Part shown: positions 1-8,617 of the stretch, piece by piece
Layout of the letters: each line of letters begins with the position of its first letter
Numbering within the stretch: the stretch's first letter is position 1
Assembly (NCBI RefSeq): GCF_020831405.1
Contig: NZ_JAJHPU010000015.1
Location: forward strand, 62,001 to 126,000
Direction of reading: 5' to 3'
DNA length: 64,000 nt
Origin: Pseudomonas oryzagri
GTDB lineage: Bacteria > Pseudomonadota > Gammaproteobacteria > Pseudomonadales > Pseudomonadaceae
Notes under the pieces: model-generated
Told to the model about the DNA's origin: nothing
What the model saw: only the letters and a program-made list of their open reading frames with translations
The model's database searches: none
Position numbers and translations under genes: made by a program

Positions 1-536
1 GCCTTGCTGACCACCACCATGGCGGGACGCAGCAGACGACCATTGAGCAGATAACCCTTCTGGAACACCTTGAGCACGCTGCCCGGCTCCACGCTGGCGC
101 TGGGCTGCATGGCCATCGCCTGGTGATGCTCGGGATTGAACGGCTCGCCGTGCGGATCGAGCGCCTCGACCTGGTAGCGCTTGAGGGTGTCGTGGAAGGC
201 CTTGAGGGTCAGCTCCATGCCCTCGCGCATCGGCCGCAGCGCCTCGTTGTCCGGATCGGACAGCTCGAGACCACGCTCCAGACTGTCGACCACCACCAAC
301 AGGTCGCTGGCGAACTTCTCCAGGGCGAACTTGTGCGCCTTCTCAACGTCCTGCTCGGCGCGGCGACGCACGTTCTGCAGCTCGGCGGCGGCGCGCAGGG
401 CCTGATCGCGGGCCTCGGCCACCTGCTCCTCGAGCGCCTGCACACGTTGCGCCAGGTCTTCGCCGGCGGCGCCTGCCGCCTCGCCCTGCACCTCGGCCTC
501 GGGGCCCTGCGGATCAAGCTTGTGTTCGTCAGCCAT
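1..536 (-). CDS. grpE: GrpE, nucleotide exchange factor of DnaK (3' end cut by window)
   Basis: GrpE releases ADP from the chaperone DnaK during protein refolding in the cytoplasm. The visible 178 residues begin [15 protein letters not shown], carry the long N-terminal dimerising helix (about residues 25-90, heptad-like [19 protein letters not shown]), and run into the C-terminal beta domain with FNPEHHQAM and [20 protein letters not shown]. The family is usually about 190 residues, so only a short tail is missing beyond base 1. The start is the ATG complementary to 534-536. The gene is divergent from recN, as I remember it in Pseudomonas. Confidence 0.95.
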   Translation of the reverse strand, partial: MADEHKLDPQGPEAEVQGEAAGAAGEDLAQRVQALEEQVAEARDQALRAAAELQNVRRRAEQDVEKAHKFALEKFASDLLVVVDSLERGLELSDPDNEALRPMREGMELTLKAFHDTLKRYQVEALDPHGEPFNPEHHQAMAMQPSASVEPGSVLKVFQKGYLLNGRLLRPAMVVVSK

Positions 537-634
537 GGATGTCTCCTTCAAAGCAACGGTCGGGCACTGCCCGCGATTCAGGCGGCTATATGGGGGCGCC
601 GGCCGCAGCTTCAAGGGGGATTGCCGCGACAAAG

Positions 635-664
635 TTGACTACTGTACAAATCCACACATACTGT
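635..664 (+). promoter_or_regulatory. Probable sigma70 promoter of recN
   Basis: TTGACT at 635-640 is followed after 18 bases by TACTGT at 659-664. The hexamers straddle the two LexA-type boxes, so bound repressor would cover the polymerase site. Inferred from sequence only. Confidence 0.5.
642..657 (+). promoter_or_regulatory. Imperfect second LexA box upstream of recN
   Basis: CTGT-ACAAATCC-ACAC matches the CTGT-N8-ACAG consensus except for the last base. It lies 19 bases (about two helix turns) upstream of the perfect box, in the same orientation. Confidence 0.55.
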
Positions 665-676
665 ACAAATACACAG
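661..676 (+). promoter_or_regulatory. LexA operator (SOS box) of recN
   Basis: CTGTACAAATACACAG is an exact CTGT-N8-ACAG match, 26 bases before the recN ATG. recN is a classic LexA-repressed DNA-damage gene, so this is the expected SOS operator. Confidence 0.85.
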
Positions 677-702
677 ACAAACCGCCCGCGAGGTCCAGCT
701 CC

Positions 703-2376
703 ATGCTCGTGCATCTGTCGATCCGCAACTACGCCATCGTCGAGCAGCTCGATCTAGAGCTGCGCGGCGGCATGAGCGTCATCACCGGCGAGACCGGCGC
801 CGGCAAGTCGATCATGCTCGACGCCCTCGGCCTCGCCCTCGGCGATCGCGCCGGCGGCGATGTGGTGCGCCCCGGCGCCGACAAGGCCGACGTGCTGGCC
901 AGTTTCGACCTGGGCGACATTCCCGAGGCACGCGACTGGCTCGTCGCGCGCGACCTGGAAGGCGACGGTCCGTGCATCCTGCGCCGGGTGATCACCCGCG
1001 AAGGCCGCTCGCGCGCCTACATCAACGGCACGCCCTGCCCGCTCGGCGACCTCAAGCTGCTCGGCGAACGACTGATCGACATCCACAGCCAGCACGAGCA
1101 CCAGTCGCTGCTCAAGCCCGACACCCACCGCCGCCTGCTCGACGCCTATGCCGGCGCCGACGAAGCGGCCCGCCAGGTGCAGCTGGCCGCGCAGCGCTGG
1201 CGGCAGACGCGCAACGAGCTGCAGCGCCTGGCCGGCAGCAGCGAGGAGCAGCACGCGCGCCAGCAACTGCTCAGCTATCAGCTCGAGGAACTGGACAACC
1301 TCGCCCTCGGCGCCGACGAGCTGACGGATCTGGAACGCGAGCACAAGACCCTGAGCAACGCCGGCGCGCTGCTCGGCGCCTGCCGCCAGGTGATCGACCT
1401 GTGCAGCGAGAGCGACGGTGGCAACGTGCTCAGCGCCCTGGGCAGCAGCCTGCAACGCCTGGGTGGCAGTCATGGCCAGCCGGCCGCGCTGGAAGAGGCG
1501 ATCAACCTGCTGGCCAGCGCGCAGATCCAGGTCGAAGAGGCGGTGAGCAGCCTCAATCGCTTCGTCGACCATTTCGAGGCCGACCCGCAGCGCCTGCAGC
1601 AGATCGAGGAGCGCCTGGACACCATCTACAGCCTGGCGCGCAAGCACCGCGTGCAGCCCGCCGAACTGGGCGAGCTGCAGGAGCGCCTGCGCGGCGAACT
1701 GGCCGGACTGGACGCCGACGACGCGGCGGTCGGACGACTCGGCGACGAGCTGGCTGCCTACGCCCGCCACTACCACGAGCGCGCCGGCGAGCTGAGCATC
1801 CTGCGCCGCGACGCGGCGACTCGCCTGGCCGCCGCGGTGGAGGCGGAAATGCAGCGCCTGGGCATGCCCGGCGGGCGCTTCGCCATCGTCCTGCAACCGG
1901 CGGTCAGCGAGGAGCCACAGGCCCATGGCCTCGAGCAGGTGGAGTTCCAGGTCAGCGCCAACCCCGGCCAGCCGCTCCGGGGCCTGGCCAAGGTGGCCTC
2001 CGGCGGCGAGCTGTCGCGCATCAGCCTGGCCATCCAGGTGATCACCGCGCAGACCTCGCGCATCCCCACCCTGGTGTTCGACGAAGTCGACGTCGGCATC
2101 GGCGGCCCCACCGCCGAGGTGGTCGGCCAATTGCTGCGTCGCCTGGGCGCGCGCGGCCAGGTGCTCACCGTCACCCACCTGCCGCAGGTCGCCGCTTACG
2201 GCCACCAGCACCTGTTCGTCCACAAGCAGCGCGGCAGCGACGAGACGCGCACCGCGGTGGCCGAGCTCGGCCCGAGCCAGCGCATCGAAGAGGTGGCGCG
2301 CATGCTCGGCGGTCTCGACCTGACCCACGAATCGCTGGCCCATGCCCGCCAGCTGATCGGCAACGTGGCGGCCTGA
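703..2376 (+). CDS. recN: DNA repair protein RecN
   Basis: RecN is an SMC-like ATPase that helps repair double-strand breaks by recombination. The 557-residue product is normal family length. It has Walker A GETGAGKS at 29-36, a long coiled-coil middle (about 150-380), the ABC signature ASGGELSRIS near 430 and Walker B VFDEVDVGIGG near 460. The ATG at 703 is chosen over upstream in-frame codons because it gives the conserved N-terminus MLVHLSIRNYAIVE and lies just behind the promoter and LexA boxes. The gene is single and ends in a strong bidirectional terminator. Confidence 0.96.
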   Translation: MLVHLSIRNYAIVEQLDLELRGGMSVITGETGAGKSIMLDALGLALGDRAGGDVVRPGADKADVLASFDLGDIPEARDWLVARDLEGDGPCILRRVITREGRSRAYINGTPCPLGDLKLLGERLIDIHSQHEHQSLLKPDTHRRLLDAYAGADEAARQVQLAAQRWRQTRNELQRLAGSSEEQHARQQLLSYQLEELDNLALGADELTDLEREHKTLSNAGALLGACRQVIDLCSESDGGNVLSALGSSLQRLGGSHGQPAALEEAINLLASAQIQVEEAVSSLNRFVDHFEADPQRLQQIEERLDTIYSLARKHRVQPAELGELQERLRGELAGLDADDAAVGRLGDELAAYARHYHERAGELSILRRDAATRLAAAVEAEMQRLGMPGGRFAIVLQPAVSEEPQAHGLEQVEFQVSANPGQPLRGLAKVASGGELSRISLAIQVITAQTSRIPTLVFDEVDVGIGGPTAEVVGQLLRRLGARGQVLTVTHLPQVAAYGHQHLFVHKQRGSDETRTAVAELGPSQRIEEVARMLGGLDLTHESLAHARQLIGNVAA

Positions 2377-2394
2377 ATCCGGCGAGCGGACATG

Positions 2395-2421
2395 AAAAAG
2401 GCGACCCGAGGTCGCCTTTTT
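2395..2421. terminator. Bidirectional rho-independent terminator between recN and fur
   Basis: A perfect 12-bp stem (AAAAAGGCGACC / GGTCGCCTTTTT) with a CGA loop has A and T runs on either side. It can end transcription of the convergent recN and fur. Confidence 0.9.
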
Positions 2422-2437
2422 CGTTGTTGCCTGCCGT

Positions 2438-2842
2438 TCAGGACTTCTTGCGCACGTACAACACCAGGTTGTGATCGACCAGCTCGTAGCCGTGTTCCTC
2501 GGCGATCTCGCGCTGACGCTTCTCGATCTGCGGATCGATGAATTCGATCACCTCGCCGCTGTCGACGTTGATCATGTGGTCGTGGTGGGCGCCGTCGGAC
2601 AGCTCGAACACCGCGTGGCCACCGTCGAAGTTGTGACGCTCGACCAGGCCGGCTGCCTCGAACTGGGTCAGCACCCGATACACCGTGGCCAGACCGACAT
2701 CCTCGCCGGCATCGATCAGTGCCTTGTAGACATCCTCGGCACTCATGTGACGCCGCTTGGCGGAATCGAGCATCTGCAGGATCTTGATCCGGGGAAGGGT
2801 GACCTTGAGCCCCGCCTTACGCAGTTCGTTGTTTTCAACCAT
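2438..2842 (-). CDS. fur: Ferric uptake regulator Fur
   Basis: Fur is an Fe(II)-dependent repressor of iron-uptake genes. The 134-residue length equals that of Pseudomonas Fur. The winged-helix DNA-binding half (1-83) includes TLPRIKIL and LATVYRVL. The metal ligands of Pseudomonas Fur are in place: H32, E80, H89, E100 for one site and H86, D88, E107, H124 for the other. There is no cysteine at all, so no structural Cys4 zinc site. It is divergent from bamE, with the 96-base spacer shared by both promoters. Confidence 0.97.
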   Translation of the reverse strand: MVENNELRKAGLKVTLPRIKILQMLDSAKRRHMSAEDVYKALIDAGEDVGLATVYRVLTQFEAAGLVERHNFDGGHAVFELSDGAHHDHMINVDSGEVIEFIDPQIEKRQREIAEEHGYELVDHNLVLYVRKKS

Positions 2843-2867
2843 GTTCAGCTTTCTCACAGAGGAGCGC

Positions 2868-2896
2868 TTCGCAGCCTCCCTCAATGCGGGTATGAT
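2868..2896 (+). promoter_or_regulatory. Candidate promoter of bamE
   Basis: TTCGCA at 2868-2873, 17 bases, then TATGAT at 2891-2896, with start about 43 bases upstream of the bamE ATG. The opposite strand of the same stretch must serve fur, so the two promoters overlap. Confidence 0.5.
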
Positions 2897-2938
2897 CCCG
2901 TTTCTGTTGCCCGCCAAGATAGTGGAAGAGAACCACCG

Positions 2939-3490
2939 ATGCAAAAAGCCAAGCTCATGCTGACCGGCCTCACTTTCCTGGGACTTGCAGCACTCGCCGG
3001 CTGTTCGTTTCCGGGGGTGTACAAGATCGACATCCAGCAGGGCAACGTGGTTACTCAGGACATGATAGACCAGTTGCGCCCGGGAATGACCCAGCGGCAA
3101 GTGCGGTTTATCATGGGCAACCCGCTGATCACCGACACCTTCCATGCTCGCCGCTGGGATTACCTCTACAGTATCCAGCCCGGCGGCGGCGTACGCCAGC
3201 AGGAACGCATCAGCCTGGTGTTCGACGCCAATGAGCAGCTGGTCGGCCTGGCCGGCGACTTCATGCCCGGCGTAAGCCGTGACGAGGCGATCAGCGGCGG
3301 CAGCGCAGGCGCGGCGCCCCAGGAAGCCCCGGCCGCCACCGAACCGACCACCCCGCCGAGCGAAGCGGCACCCGCCGAACCGGCGCCCGCCCCCGGCTCG
3401 CTGCTCGAGCAGATCCAGCGCGAGGTAGACGAAGCCGAGCCGGCGCCGGTGCCGACTCCGGAGCCGCTGGACGTCGAGCCCGAGGAATAA
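2939..3490 (+). CDS. bamE: Outer membrane assembly lipoprotein BamE/OmlA
   Basis: BamE (SmpA/OmlA) is a lipoprotein of the BAM complex that inserts beta-barrel proteins into the outer membrane. The 183-residue precursor has a signal peptide ending in the lipobox LAGC with Cys22. The conserved BamE fold follows, with [19 protein letters not shown] and [12 protein letters not shown]. After about residue 115 comes a low-complexity Pro/Ala/Glu-rich tail, longer than in enteric BamE (about 113 residues) but usual in Pseudomonas. ATG 2939 follows GGAAGAGAACC. A terminator follows directly. Confidence 0.94.
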   Translation: MQKAKLMLTGLTFLGLAALAGCSFPGVYKIDIQQGNVVTQDMIDQLRPGMTQRQVRFIMGNPLITDTFHARRWDYLYSIQPGGGVRQQERISLVFDANEQLVGLAGDFMPGVSRDEAISGGSAGAAPQEAPAATEPTTPPSEAAPAEPAPAPGSLLEQIQREVDEAEPAPVPTPEPLDVEPEE

Positions 3491-3504
3491 GTCGGCCTTC
3501 CAAC

Positions 3505-3533
3505 AAAAAGCCCGAGCAACGCTCGGGCTTTTT
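3505..3533. terminator. Rho-independent terminator after bamE
   Basis: AAAAAGCCCGAGC / GCTCGGGCTTTTT with an AAC loop. The symmetric A and T runs let it serve both bamE and the convergent ratA-rnfH operon. Confidence 0.9.
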
Positions 3534-3554
3534 CGTTTCACGTCGCCGGCCGAT

Positions 3555-3875
3555 TCATCCGCCCTCGCCCGCCCTGGCCCTGCTCAGTTTGGCCGCGCGC
3601 TGCTTGCGCGCCTCCTTGGGATCGGCGATCAGCGGCCGGTAGATCTCCACTCGCTCGCCGTCCTTCAGCACGCGCTCCTCGGGCCTGGCCACCGCCTTGC
3701 CGAAGATTCCCATGGGCGCCCCATCCAGCTCCAGCCCCGGAAACAGGCTGGCGATCCCCGAGCGCTCGACCGCCTCGCGCATGGTGGTGCCGTAGGGCAC
3801 GCTCAGGCGCAGCAGCTTCTGCTTGTCGGCCAAGGCGTAGACCACCTCGACGGCGATGGTGTCCGGCCTATCCAT
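3555..3875 (-). CDS. rnfH: RnfH family ubiquitin-like protein (RatB, UPF0125)
   Basis: This is a 106-residue beta-grasp protein of the RnfH/UPF0125 family. Family marks seen are VEVVYALADKQ, VERSGI, MGIFGK and DGERVEIYRPLIADPKEARKQRA. Its role is not well settled; it is usually paired with ratA, as here. Its start overlaps the ratA stop by 8 bases, which implies translational coupling. A basic Arg/Lys/Ala tail closes the protein. Confidence 0.92.
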   Translation of the reverse strand: MDRPDTIAVEVVYALADKQKLLRLSVPYGTTMREAVERSGIASLFPGLELDGAPMGIFGKAVARPEERVLKDGERVEIYRPLIADPKEARKQRAAKLSRARAGEGG

Positions 3876-4302
3876 AGAGCTGCTTGGCCCGCTGGCAGAA
3901 GGCGTCGACCATGGTGGTGGCGGCCTGGTTGAACAGCGGGCCGAGGGTGGCCTTGACCAGCGCGCCGGAGTAGTCGAAGGTCAGGTCGAGACTGATCTTG
4001 CAGGCGCTGTCGCTCAGCGCCTGGAAGGTCCACACCCCGTACAGGGCGCTGAACGGCCCCTGCTCCAGCTTCATCTCGATCGACTCGCCCGGCGTCAGGG
4101 TGTTGCTGGTGGTGAACTGCTGGCTGATTCCGGCGCGCCCGACCTTGAGCGTGGCGCGCATGCGCTCGGGCGTGCGCTCCAGTACCTCGCTGGCCGTGCA
4201 CCAGGGCAGGAACTGCGGGTAGCTGGCCACGTCGTTGACCAGGTCGTAGAGCGCCTGCGCGGGATACGGCAGCAGGGCCGAGCGTTGGATGTGCGTGCTC
4301 AT
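3868..4302 (-). CDS. ratA: RatA, START/COQ10-domain protein
   Basis: The 144-residue protein belongs to the polyketide-cyclase/START (COQ10) family. E. coli RatA was reported to block 70S ribosome association, while eukaryotic relatives bind coenzyme Q. Family residues seen are [24 protein letters not shown] and the C-terminal helix [21 protein letters not shown]. The ATG at 4302 gives the conserved N-terminus [14 protein letters not shown]; longer in-frame starts would add non-conserved sequence. It is divergent from smpB and co-transcribed with rnfH. Confidence 0.92.
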   Translation of the reverse strand: MSTHIQRSALLPYPAQALYDLVNDVASYPQFLPWCTASEVLERTPERMRATLKVGRAGISQQFTTSNTLTPGESIEMKLEQGPFSALYGVWTFQALSDSACKISLDLTFDYSGALVKATLGPLFNQAATTMVDAFCQRAKQLYG

Positions 4303-4403
4303 GGGGACTCGCCGGAAGTTTGCGCATATTGTCCGGATTTCGCCGCAGCGGCTCAAGCCGCGCACCGCCCGCAAGACACATGGCGCCGCGGCAGGCAAAT
4401 CCC

Positions 4404-4409
4404 TATAAT
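4404..4409 (+). promoter_or_regulatory. Consensus -10 hexamer just upstream of smpB
   Basis: A perfect TATAAT ends only 9 bases before the smpB ATG. No convincing -35 was found at 16-18 bases. If used, transcription would start within a few bases of the ATG. Confidence 0.5.
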
Positions 4410-4418
4410 GCGCCGCCT

Positions 4419-4901
4419 ATGGCTAAACAGAAAAAACACCCCGCCGGCAGCATCGCCCTCAACAAGAAGGCCCTGCACGACTACCACATCGAACAACGCT
4501 TCGAGGCCGGCGTCTCCCTGGTCGGTTGGGAGATCAAGAGTCTGCGCGCAGGCAAGGGCCAGCTCACCGACAGCTACGTGCTGCTCAAGGACGGCGAGGC
4601 CTGGCTGCTCGGCAGCCACATCACCCCGCTGAGCGCGGCCAGCACCCACGTCATCGCCGACCCGACCCGCACCCGCAAGCTGCTGCTGCACAAGCAGGAG
4701 CTCGGCAAGCTGTTCGGCGCCGTGCAGCAGAAGGGCTACGCCTGCGTCGCCCTGTCGCTGTACTGGAAGAAGCACCTGGTCAAGTGCGAGATCGCCCTGG
4801 CCAAGGGCAAGAAGGAATTCGACAAGCGCGCCGTGGAAAAGGAACGCGACTCCAACCGCGAGATCCAGCGCGCCGTGCGCAGTAAGGGCAAGGACGACTG
4901 A
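4419..4901 (+). CDS. smpB: SsrA-binding protein SmpB
   Basis: SmpB carries tmRNA to stalled ribosomes for trans-translation. The 160-residue length is typical. Conserved blocks are [37 protein letters not shown]-like [10 protein letters not shown], and the C-terminal tail [23 protein letters not shown], which mimics the missing anticodon stem. The ATG at 4419 gives the conserved MAKQKKH start. No Shine-Dalgarno sequence is visible and a TATAAT lies right in front, so a very short leader is possible. No tmRNA gene is in the window. Confidence 0.96.
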   Translation: MAKQKKHPAGSIALNKKALHDYHIEQRFEAGVSLVGWEIKSLRAGKGQLTDSYVLLKDGEAWLLGSHITPLSAASTHVIADPTRTRKLLLHKQELGKLFGAVQQKGYACVALSLYWKKHLVKCEIALAKGKKEFDKRAVEKERDSNREIQRAVRSKGKDD

Positions 4902-4952
4902 TCCTGCCGGGCGCCGACCGTTCTCGCCGGCGCCCTCCCTCCCCGCCTATCG

Positions 4953-5720
4953 CTACAACCCCTGCCGCCGCCGCGCCCGCGCCTCGCGACGCGCCTCCTG
5001 CTGCACCTCGGCCAGCACTTCCTGCACGTAGTGGATGTGCTGGCTGGAAATTTCCCGCGCCACTTCGGCACGCCCTTCGATGATCGCCTCGTACAGTTCG
5101 CGGTGTTGCTGCATCAGCATCTCGCGGGTTTCGCCACGCTGCGCGTACATGCCGCCGATATTGGTCACCACGTTGCGCTTGAGCAGATCGAACAGCCCCT
5201 TGATGGTGTGCAGCAGCACGGCGTTGTGGCTGGCCTCGGCGATCGCCAGGTGGAAGTTGGCATCGGCCAGGCCTTCCTCGGCGCCGCCGCCCGGCACCGG
5301 CGCGGCATAGCAGGCCTGCAGCCGTTCGAAGGCGTCGCGCAGGCGGGTGTGATCGAGCGGCGTGGCGCGCTGCGCGGCGTAGAAGGCGCAGGCACCCTCC
5401 AGGGTGTGGCGGAACTCCAGCAGATCGCGCTGCGCCTCGCCGCTGGTTTCCAGCAGTTGCAGCAGCGGATCGCTGAACGCCGAACCGAGCCCTTCGGCCA
5501 CGTAGGTGCCGCCGCCCTGGCGGCTGACCAGCAGGCCGCGCGCCGCCAGCTTCTGGATCGCCTCGCGCAGCGACGGGCGCGATACGCCGAACTGCTCGGC
5601 CAATGCGCGCTCCGCCGGCAGGCGTTCGCCGGCCTTGAGCGAGCCTTCGAGGATCATCGCCTCGAGGCGCTCGACGATGTCATCCGACAGACGGCGCTGC
5701 CGAAGCGGACCAAACCCCAT
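4953..5720 (-). CDS. lldR: LldR, FadR-type GntR regulator of lactate utilisation
   Basis: The 255-residue protein has an N-terminal GntR winged helix (about 8-75, RRLSDDIVERLEAMI, LAEQFGVSRPSLREAI, RQGGGTYV) and a C-terminal all-helical FCD ligand-binding domain (about 90-235) with the expected Asp/His metal-site pattern (ANFHLAIAEASHN). LldR of Pseudomonas represses lactate genes until lactate binds. The ATG at 5720 matches the known MGF start; the longer frame adds unrelated residues. It is divergent from lldP, and a palindrome at 5734-5746 sits just before it, suggesting autorepression. Confidence 0.93.
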   Translation of the reverse strand: MGFGPLRQRRLSDDIVERLEAMILEGSLKAGERLPAERALAEQFGVSRPSLREAIQKLAARGLLVSRQGGGTYVAEGLGSAFSDPLLQLLETSGEAQRDLLEFRHTLEGACAFYAAQRATPLDHTRLRDAFERLQACYAAPVPGGGAEEGLADANFHLAIAEASHNAVLLHTIKGLFDLLKRNVVTNIGGMYAQRGETREMLMQQHRELYEAIIEGRAEVAREISSQHIHYVQEVLAEVQQEARREARARRRQGL

Positions 5721-5733
5721 CACTGAATCTCCA

Positions 5734-5746
5734 CTGGTTTGACCAG
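5734..5746. promoter_or_regulatory. Putative LldR operator in front of lldR
   Basis: CTGGTTTGACCAG is a palindrome of the form TGGT-N3-ACCA, the FadR-subfamily (FadR/PdhR/LldR) operator pattern. It ends 14 bases upstream of the lldR start codon. Confidence 0.65.
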
Positions 5747-5865
5747 CGCGCCGGCCCTCTGCCGCGCTATCCGGTCGTCTTGCGACCACAGCCTACCCAG
5801 CCACCCCACCCCCTGCAACCGCGGCGCGGCGAGCATACCCACGACGAAAGTCGCAAGCGGGCAAA

Positions 5866-5894
5866 TTGACACAGGCCTGCTCAAAAATTAATCT
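5866..5894 (+). promoter_or_regulatory. Candidate promoter of the lldP-lutABC-dld operon
   Basis: A perfect -35 TTGACA at 5866-5871, 17 bases, then a weak -10 TAATCT at 5889-5894. The presumed start near 5901 lies just before the LldR-type palindrome, an arrangement that fits repression. Confidence 0.6.
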
Positions 5895-5913
5895 TCCTTC
5901 GCGCTGCTGTAAA

Positions 5914-5926
5914 TTGGTATTACCAA
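5914..5926. promoter_or_regulatory. Putative LldR operator in front of lldP
   Basis: TTGGTATTACCAA is a perfect dyad of the TGGT-N3-ACCA class, flanked by AAA and TATT. It lies about 97 bases before the lldP ATG, just downstream of the predicted transcription start. Confidence 0.75.
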
Positions 5927-6022
5927 TATTCGCCCAAGCCGCCCCGGAACCCCCATCCCGGACCCCGGCCAACGCGTTCCAGCGCTGCAGCCGCACCCAA
6001 CAACAATCAAGGGGAATCCCTC

Positions 6023-7711
6023 ATGCAAGCCTGGCAACAGCTCTATACCCCGCTTGGCAGCCTCGGCCTGTCGGCACTCGCCGCCCTGATCCCGATCGTG
6101 TTCTTCTTCCTGGCCCTGGCGGTGTTCCGCCTCAAGGGCCACGTCGCCGGCACCATCACCCTCGCCCTGTCGATCCTGGTGGCCATCTTCGCCTACGGCA
6201 TGCCCGCCGACATGGCCTTCGCCGCCGCCGGCTACGGCTTCATCTACGGCCTGTGGCCGATCGCCTGGATCATCGTCGCCGCGGTATTCCTCTACAAACT
6301 CACGGTGAAGAGCGGCCAGTTCGAGGTGATCCGCAGCTCGGTGCTGTCGGTCACCGACGACCAGCGCCTGCAAGTGCTGCTGATCGGCTTCTCCTTCGGC
6401 GCCTTCCTCGAAGGCGCGGCCGGCTTCGGCGCCCCGGTGGCGATCACCGCCGCCCTGCTGGTCGGCCTCGGCCTCAACCCGCTGTACGCCGCCGGCCTGT
6501 GCCTGATCGCCAACACCGCTCCGGTGGCCTTCGGCGCCTTGGGCATCCCGATCACCGTGGCCGGCCAGGTCACCGGCATCGACCCCTTCAAGATCGGCGC
6601 CATGACCGGCCGTCAGCTGCCGCTGCTGTCGATCATCGTGCCGTTCTGGCTGGTGGCGATGATGGACGGCTGGCGCGGCGTCAAGGAAACCTGGCCGGCC
6701 GCGCTGGTCGCCGGCGCCAGCTTCGCCGTCACCCAGTACTTCACTTCCAACTTCATGGGCCCGGAACTGCCGGACATCACCTCGGCGCTGGTCAGCCTGG
6801 TGTGCCTCACCGCCTTCCTGAAGGTCTGGCAGCCCAAGCGCGCAGAGAGCGCCCAGGTGGTCGGCATGACCGCCGGCGGCGCCGCGGTGATGGGCGGCTT
6901 CGGTGGTCCGCGCAACACCACTCCGTCGCCGTACAGCACCGCCCAGATCATCAAGGCCTGGTCGCCGTTCCTGATCCTCACCGCGATGGTCACCGTGTGG
7001 ACCCTGAAGCCGTTCAAGGCGATGTTCGCCGCCGACGGCGCCCTGCACGACTGGGTGTTCTACTTCGCCATCCCGCACCTCGACCAGCTGGTGATGAAGG
7101 GCGCGCCGATCGTCGCCAAGGCCACCGCCATCCCCGCCGTGTTCAAGCTCGACCCGGTATCGGCCACCGGCACCGCGATCTTCCTGTCCGCACTGCTGTC
7201 GATGATCGTGCTCAAGGTCAACGCCAAAGATGGTCTGACCAGTTTCAAGGAAACCCTGGTCGAACTGCGCTGGCCGATCCTCTCCATCGGCATGGTGCTG
7301 GCCTTCGCCTTCGTCACCAACTTCTCCGGCATGTCCAGCACCCTGGCGCTGGTACTGGCCGGCACCGGCGTGGCGTTCCCGTTCTTCTCGCCGCTGCTCG
7401 GCTGGCTGGGCGTGTTCCTGACCGGCTCGGACACCTCGTCCAACGCCCTGTTCGGCTCGCTCCAGGCCACCACCGCGCACCAGATCGGCGTCAACGACAC
7501 CCTGCTGGTGGCCGCCAACACTAGCGGCGGCGTGACCGGCAAGATGATCTCGCCGCAATCCATCGCCGTGGCCTGCGCCGCCACCGGCATGGTCGGCAAG
7601 GAGTCGGACCTGTTCCGCTTCACCCTCAAGCACAGCCTGATCTTCGCCACCTTCGTCGGTCTGATCACCCTGGCCCAGGCCTACGTGTTCACCGGCATGC
7701 TGGTGCACTAA
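6023..7711 (+). CDS. lldP: L-lactate permease LldP
   Basis: A 562-residue inner membrane transporter of the LctP family that imports lactate (and usually glycolate) with protons. The sequence is almost all hydrophobic helices. It shows family motifs [21 protein letters not shown] (about residues 132-152) and [15 protein letters not shown] (about 470-484), plus [20 protein letters not shown]. The start gives [13 protein letters not shown], typical of the family. It leads an operon with lutABC and the FAD/Fe-S dehydrogenase, supplying their substrate. Confidence 0.95.
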   Translation: MQAWQQLYTPLGSLGLSALAALIPIVFFFLALAVFRLKGHVAGTITLALSILVAIFAYGMPADMAFAAAGYGFIYGLWPIAWIIVAAVFLYKLTVKSGQFEVIRSSVLSVTDDQRLQVLLIGFSFGAFLEGAAGFGAPVAITAALLVGLGLNPLYAAGLCLIANTAPVAFGALGIPITVAGQVTGIDPFKIGAMTGRQLPLLSIIVPFWLVAMMDGWRGVKETWPAALVAGASFAVTQYFTSNFMGPELPDITSALVSLVCLTAFLKVWQPKRAESAQVVGMTAGGAAVMGGFGGPRNTTPSPYSTAQIIKAWSPFLILTAMVTVWTLKPFKAMFAADGALHDWVFYFAIPHLDQLVMKGAPIVAKATAIPAVFKLDPVSATGTAIFLSALLSMIVLKVNAKDGLTSFKETLVELRWPILSIGMVLAFAFVTNFSGMSSTLALVLAGTGVAFPFFSPLLGWLGVFLTGSDTSSNALFGSLQATTAHQIGVNDTLLVAANTSGGVTGKMISPQSIAVACAATGMVGKESDLFRFTLKHSLIFATFVGLITLAQAYVFTGMLVH

Positions 7712-7733
7712 GACTGTCAGCTGAAGCACGCAG

Positions 7734-7752
7734 CGCCGGGGTCTCCCCGGCG
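7734..7752 (+). other. Intercistronic hairpin between lldP and lutA
   Basis: CGCCGGGG / CCCCGGCG with a TCT loop, without a T run. It lies in the 81-base gap and may stabilise or process the operon message rather than end it. Confidence 0.4.
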
Positions 7753-7792
7753 TCTGCCATTCGATAACCGGGCCCACCCGGAGGCATGCCTG

Positions 7793-8617
7793 ATGAGCGA
7801 CCTGTTCTACGACGCCGCACCCAACGCCACCCGCGTGGCGCCGCCGCTGCCGACGCCACGCCAGTACCCGGCGCACAAGCCGGCCAACGTCTATCTGTTC
7901 GGCACCTGCGTGCTCGACCTGTTCTTCCCCGAGGCCGGGATGGACGCCATCCGCCTGCTCGAGCGCGAGGGCATCCGCGTGCACTTCCCGCAGGCGCAGA
8001 GTTGCTGCGGCCAGCCGGCCTACACCTCCGGCTACACCGACGAGGCCCGCGAGGTGGCGCGCGCCCAGCTCGCGCTGTTCGAGCAGGACTGGCCGCTGGT
8101 GGTGCCGTCCGGCTCCTGCGCCGGGATGGTCCGCCATCACTACGCCGAGCTGTTCAAGGACGAGCCGGAAACCCTGGCCCGCGCTCGGGCATTGGCCGAG
8201 CGCACCTTCGAGCTGGCCGAGTTCCTTCTTTATATCTGCAAGGTCGAATTCCAGGACCAGGGTGCGCCGACCCGCATCGCCCTGCACACCTCCTGCTCGG
8301 CGCGCCGCGAGATGAACACCCACCTGCACGGCCGCGCCCTGCTCGCCCAGCTGACCGGGGTCGAGCGCGTCGACCACGACCACGAGAGCGAGTGCTGCGG
8401 CTTCGGCGGCACCTTCAGCGTGCGCATGCCGGACATCTCCGGCGCCATGGTCGCCGACAAGACCCGCGCCCTGCGGGAGTCCGGCGCCGCCCAGGTGATC
8501 AGCGCCGACTGCGGCTGCCTGCTCAACATCAACGGCGCCTTCGAGAAGCAGAACGCCGCGCTGCGCGGCCAGCACCTGGCCAGCTTCCTCTGGCAACGTA
8601 CCGGAGGTGGCCGATGA
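7793..8617 (+). CDS. lutA: LutA/LldE-type (Fe-S)-binding subunit of L-lactate dehydrogenase
   Basis: The 274-residue protein has two cysteine-rich CCG domains (VYLFGTCVLDLF, SCCGQPAY, LHTSCSARRE, ECCGFGGTFS). These ligate Fe-S centres in heterodisulfide-reductase-like subunits. With LutB and LutC it forms the NAD-independent L-lactate oxidation complex (LutABC/LldABC), passing electrons to the quinone pool. ATG 7793 follows CCCGGAGGC. Its stop overlaps the lutB start (ATGA), so translation is coupled. The gene is also called lldE or lldA in different species. Confidence 0.92.
   Translation: MSDLFYDAAPNATRVAPPLPTPRQYPAHKPANVYLFGTCVLDLFFPEAGMDAIRLLEREGIRVHFPQAQSCCGQPAYTSGYTDEAREVARAQLALFEQDWPLVVPSGSCAGMVRHHYAELFKDEPETLARARALAERTFELAEFLLYICKVEFQDQGAPTRIALHTSCSARREMNTHLHGRALLAQLTGVERVDHDHESECCGFGGTFSVRMPDISGAMVADKTRALRESGAAQVISADCGCLLNINGAFEKQNAALRGQHLASFLWQRTGGGR

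Noticed and set aside
4909-4935. Hairpin GGGCGCCG/CGGCGCCC between smpB and lldR
   Set aside because: Long loop and no T run, so I do not call it a terminator, although it sits between convergent genes.
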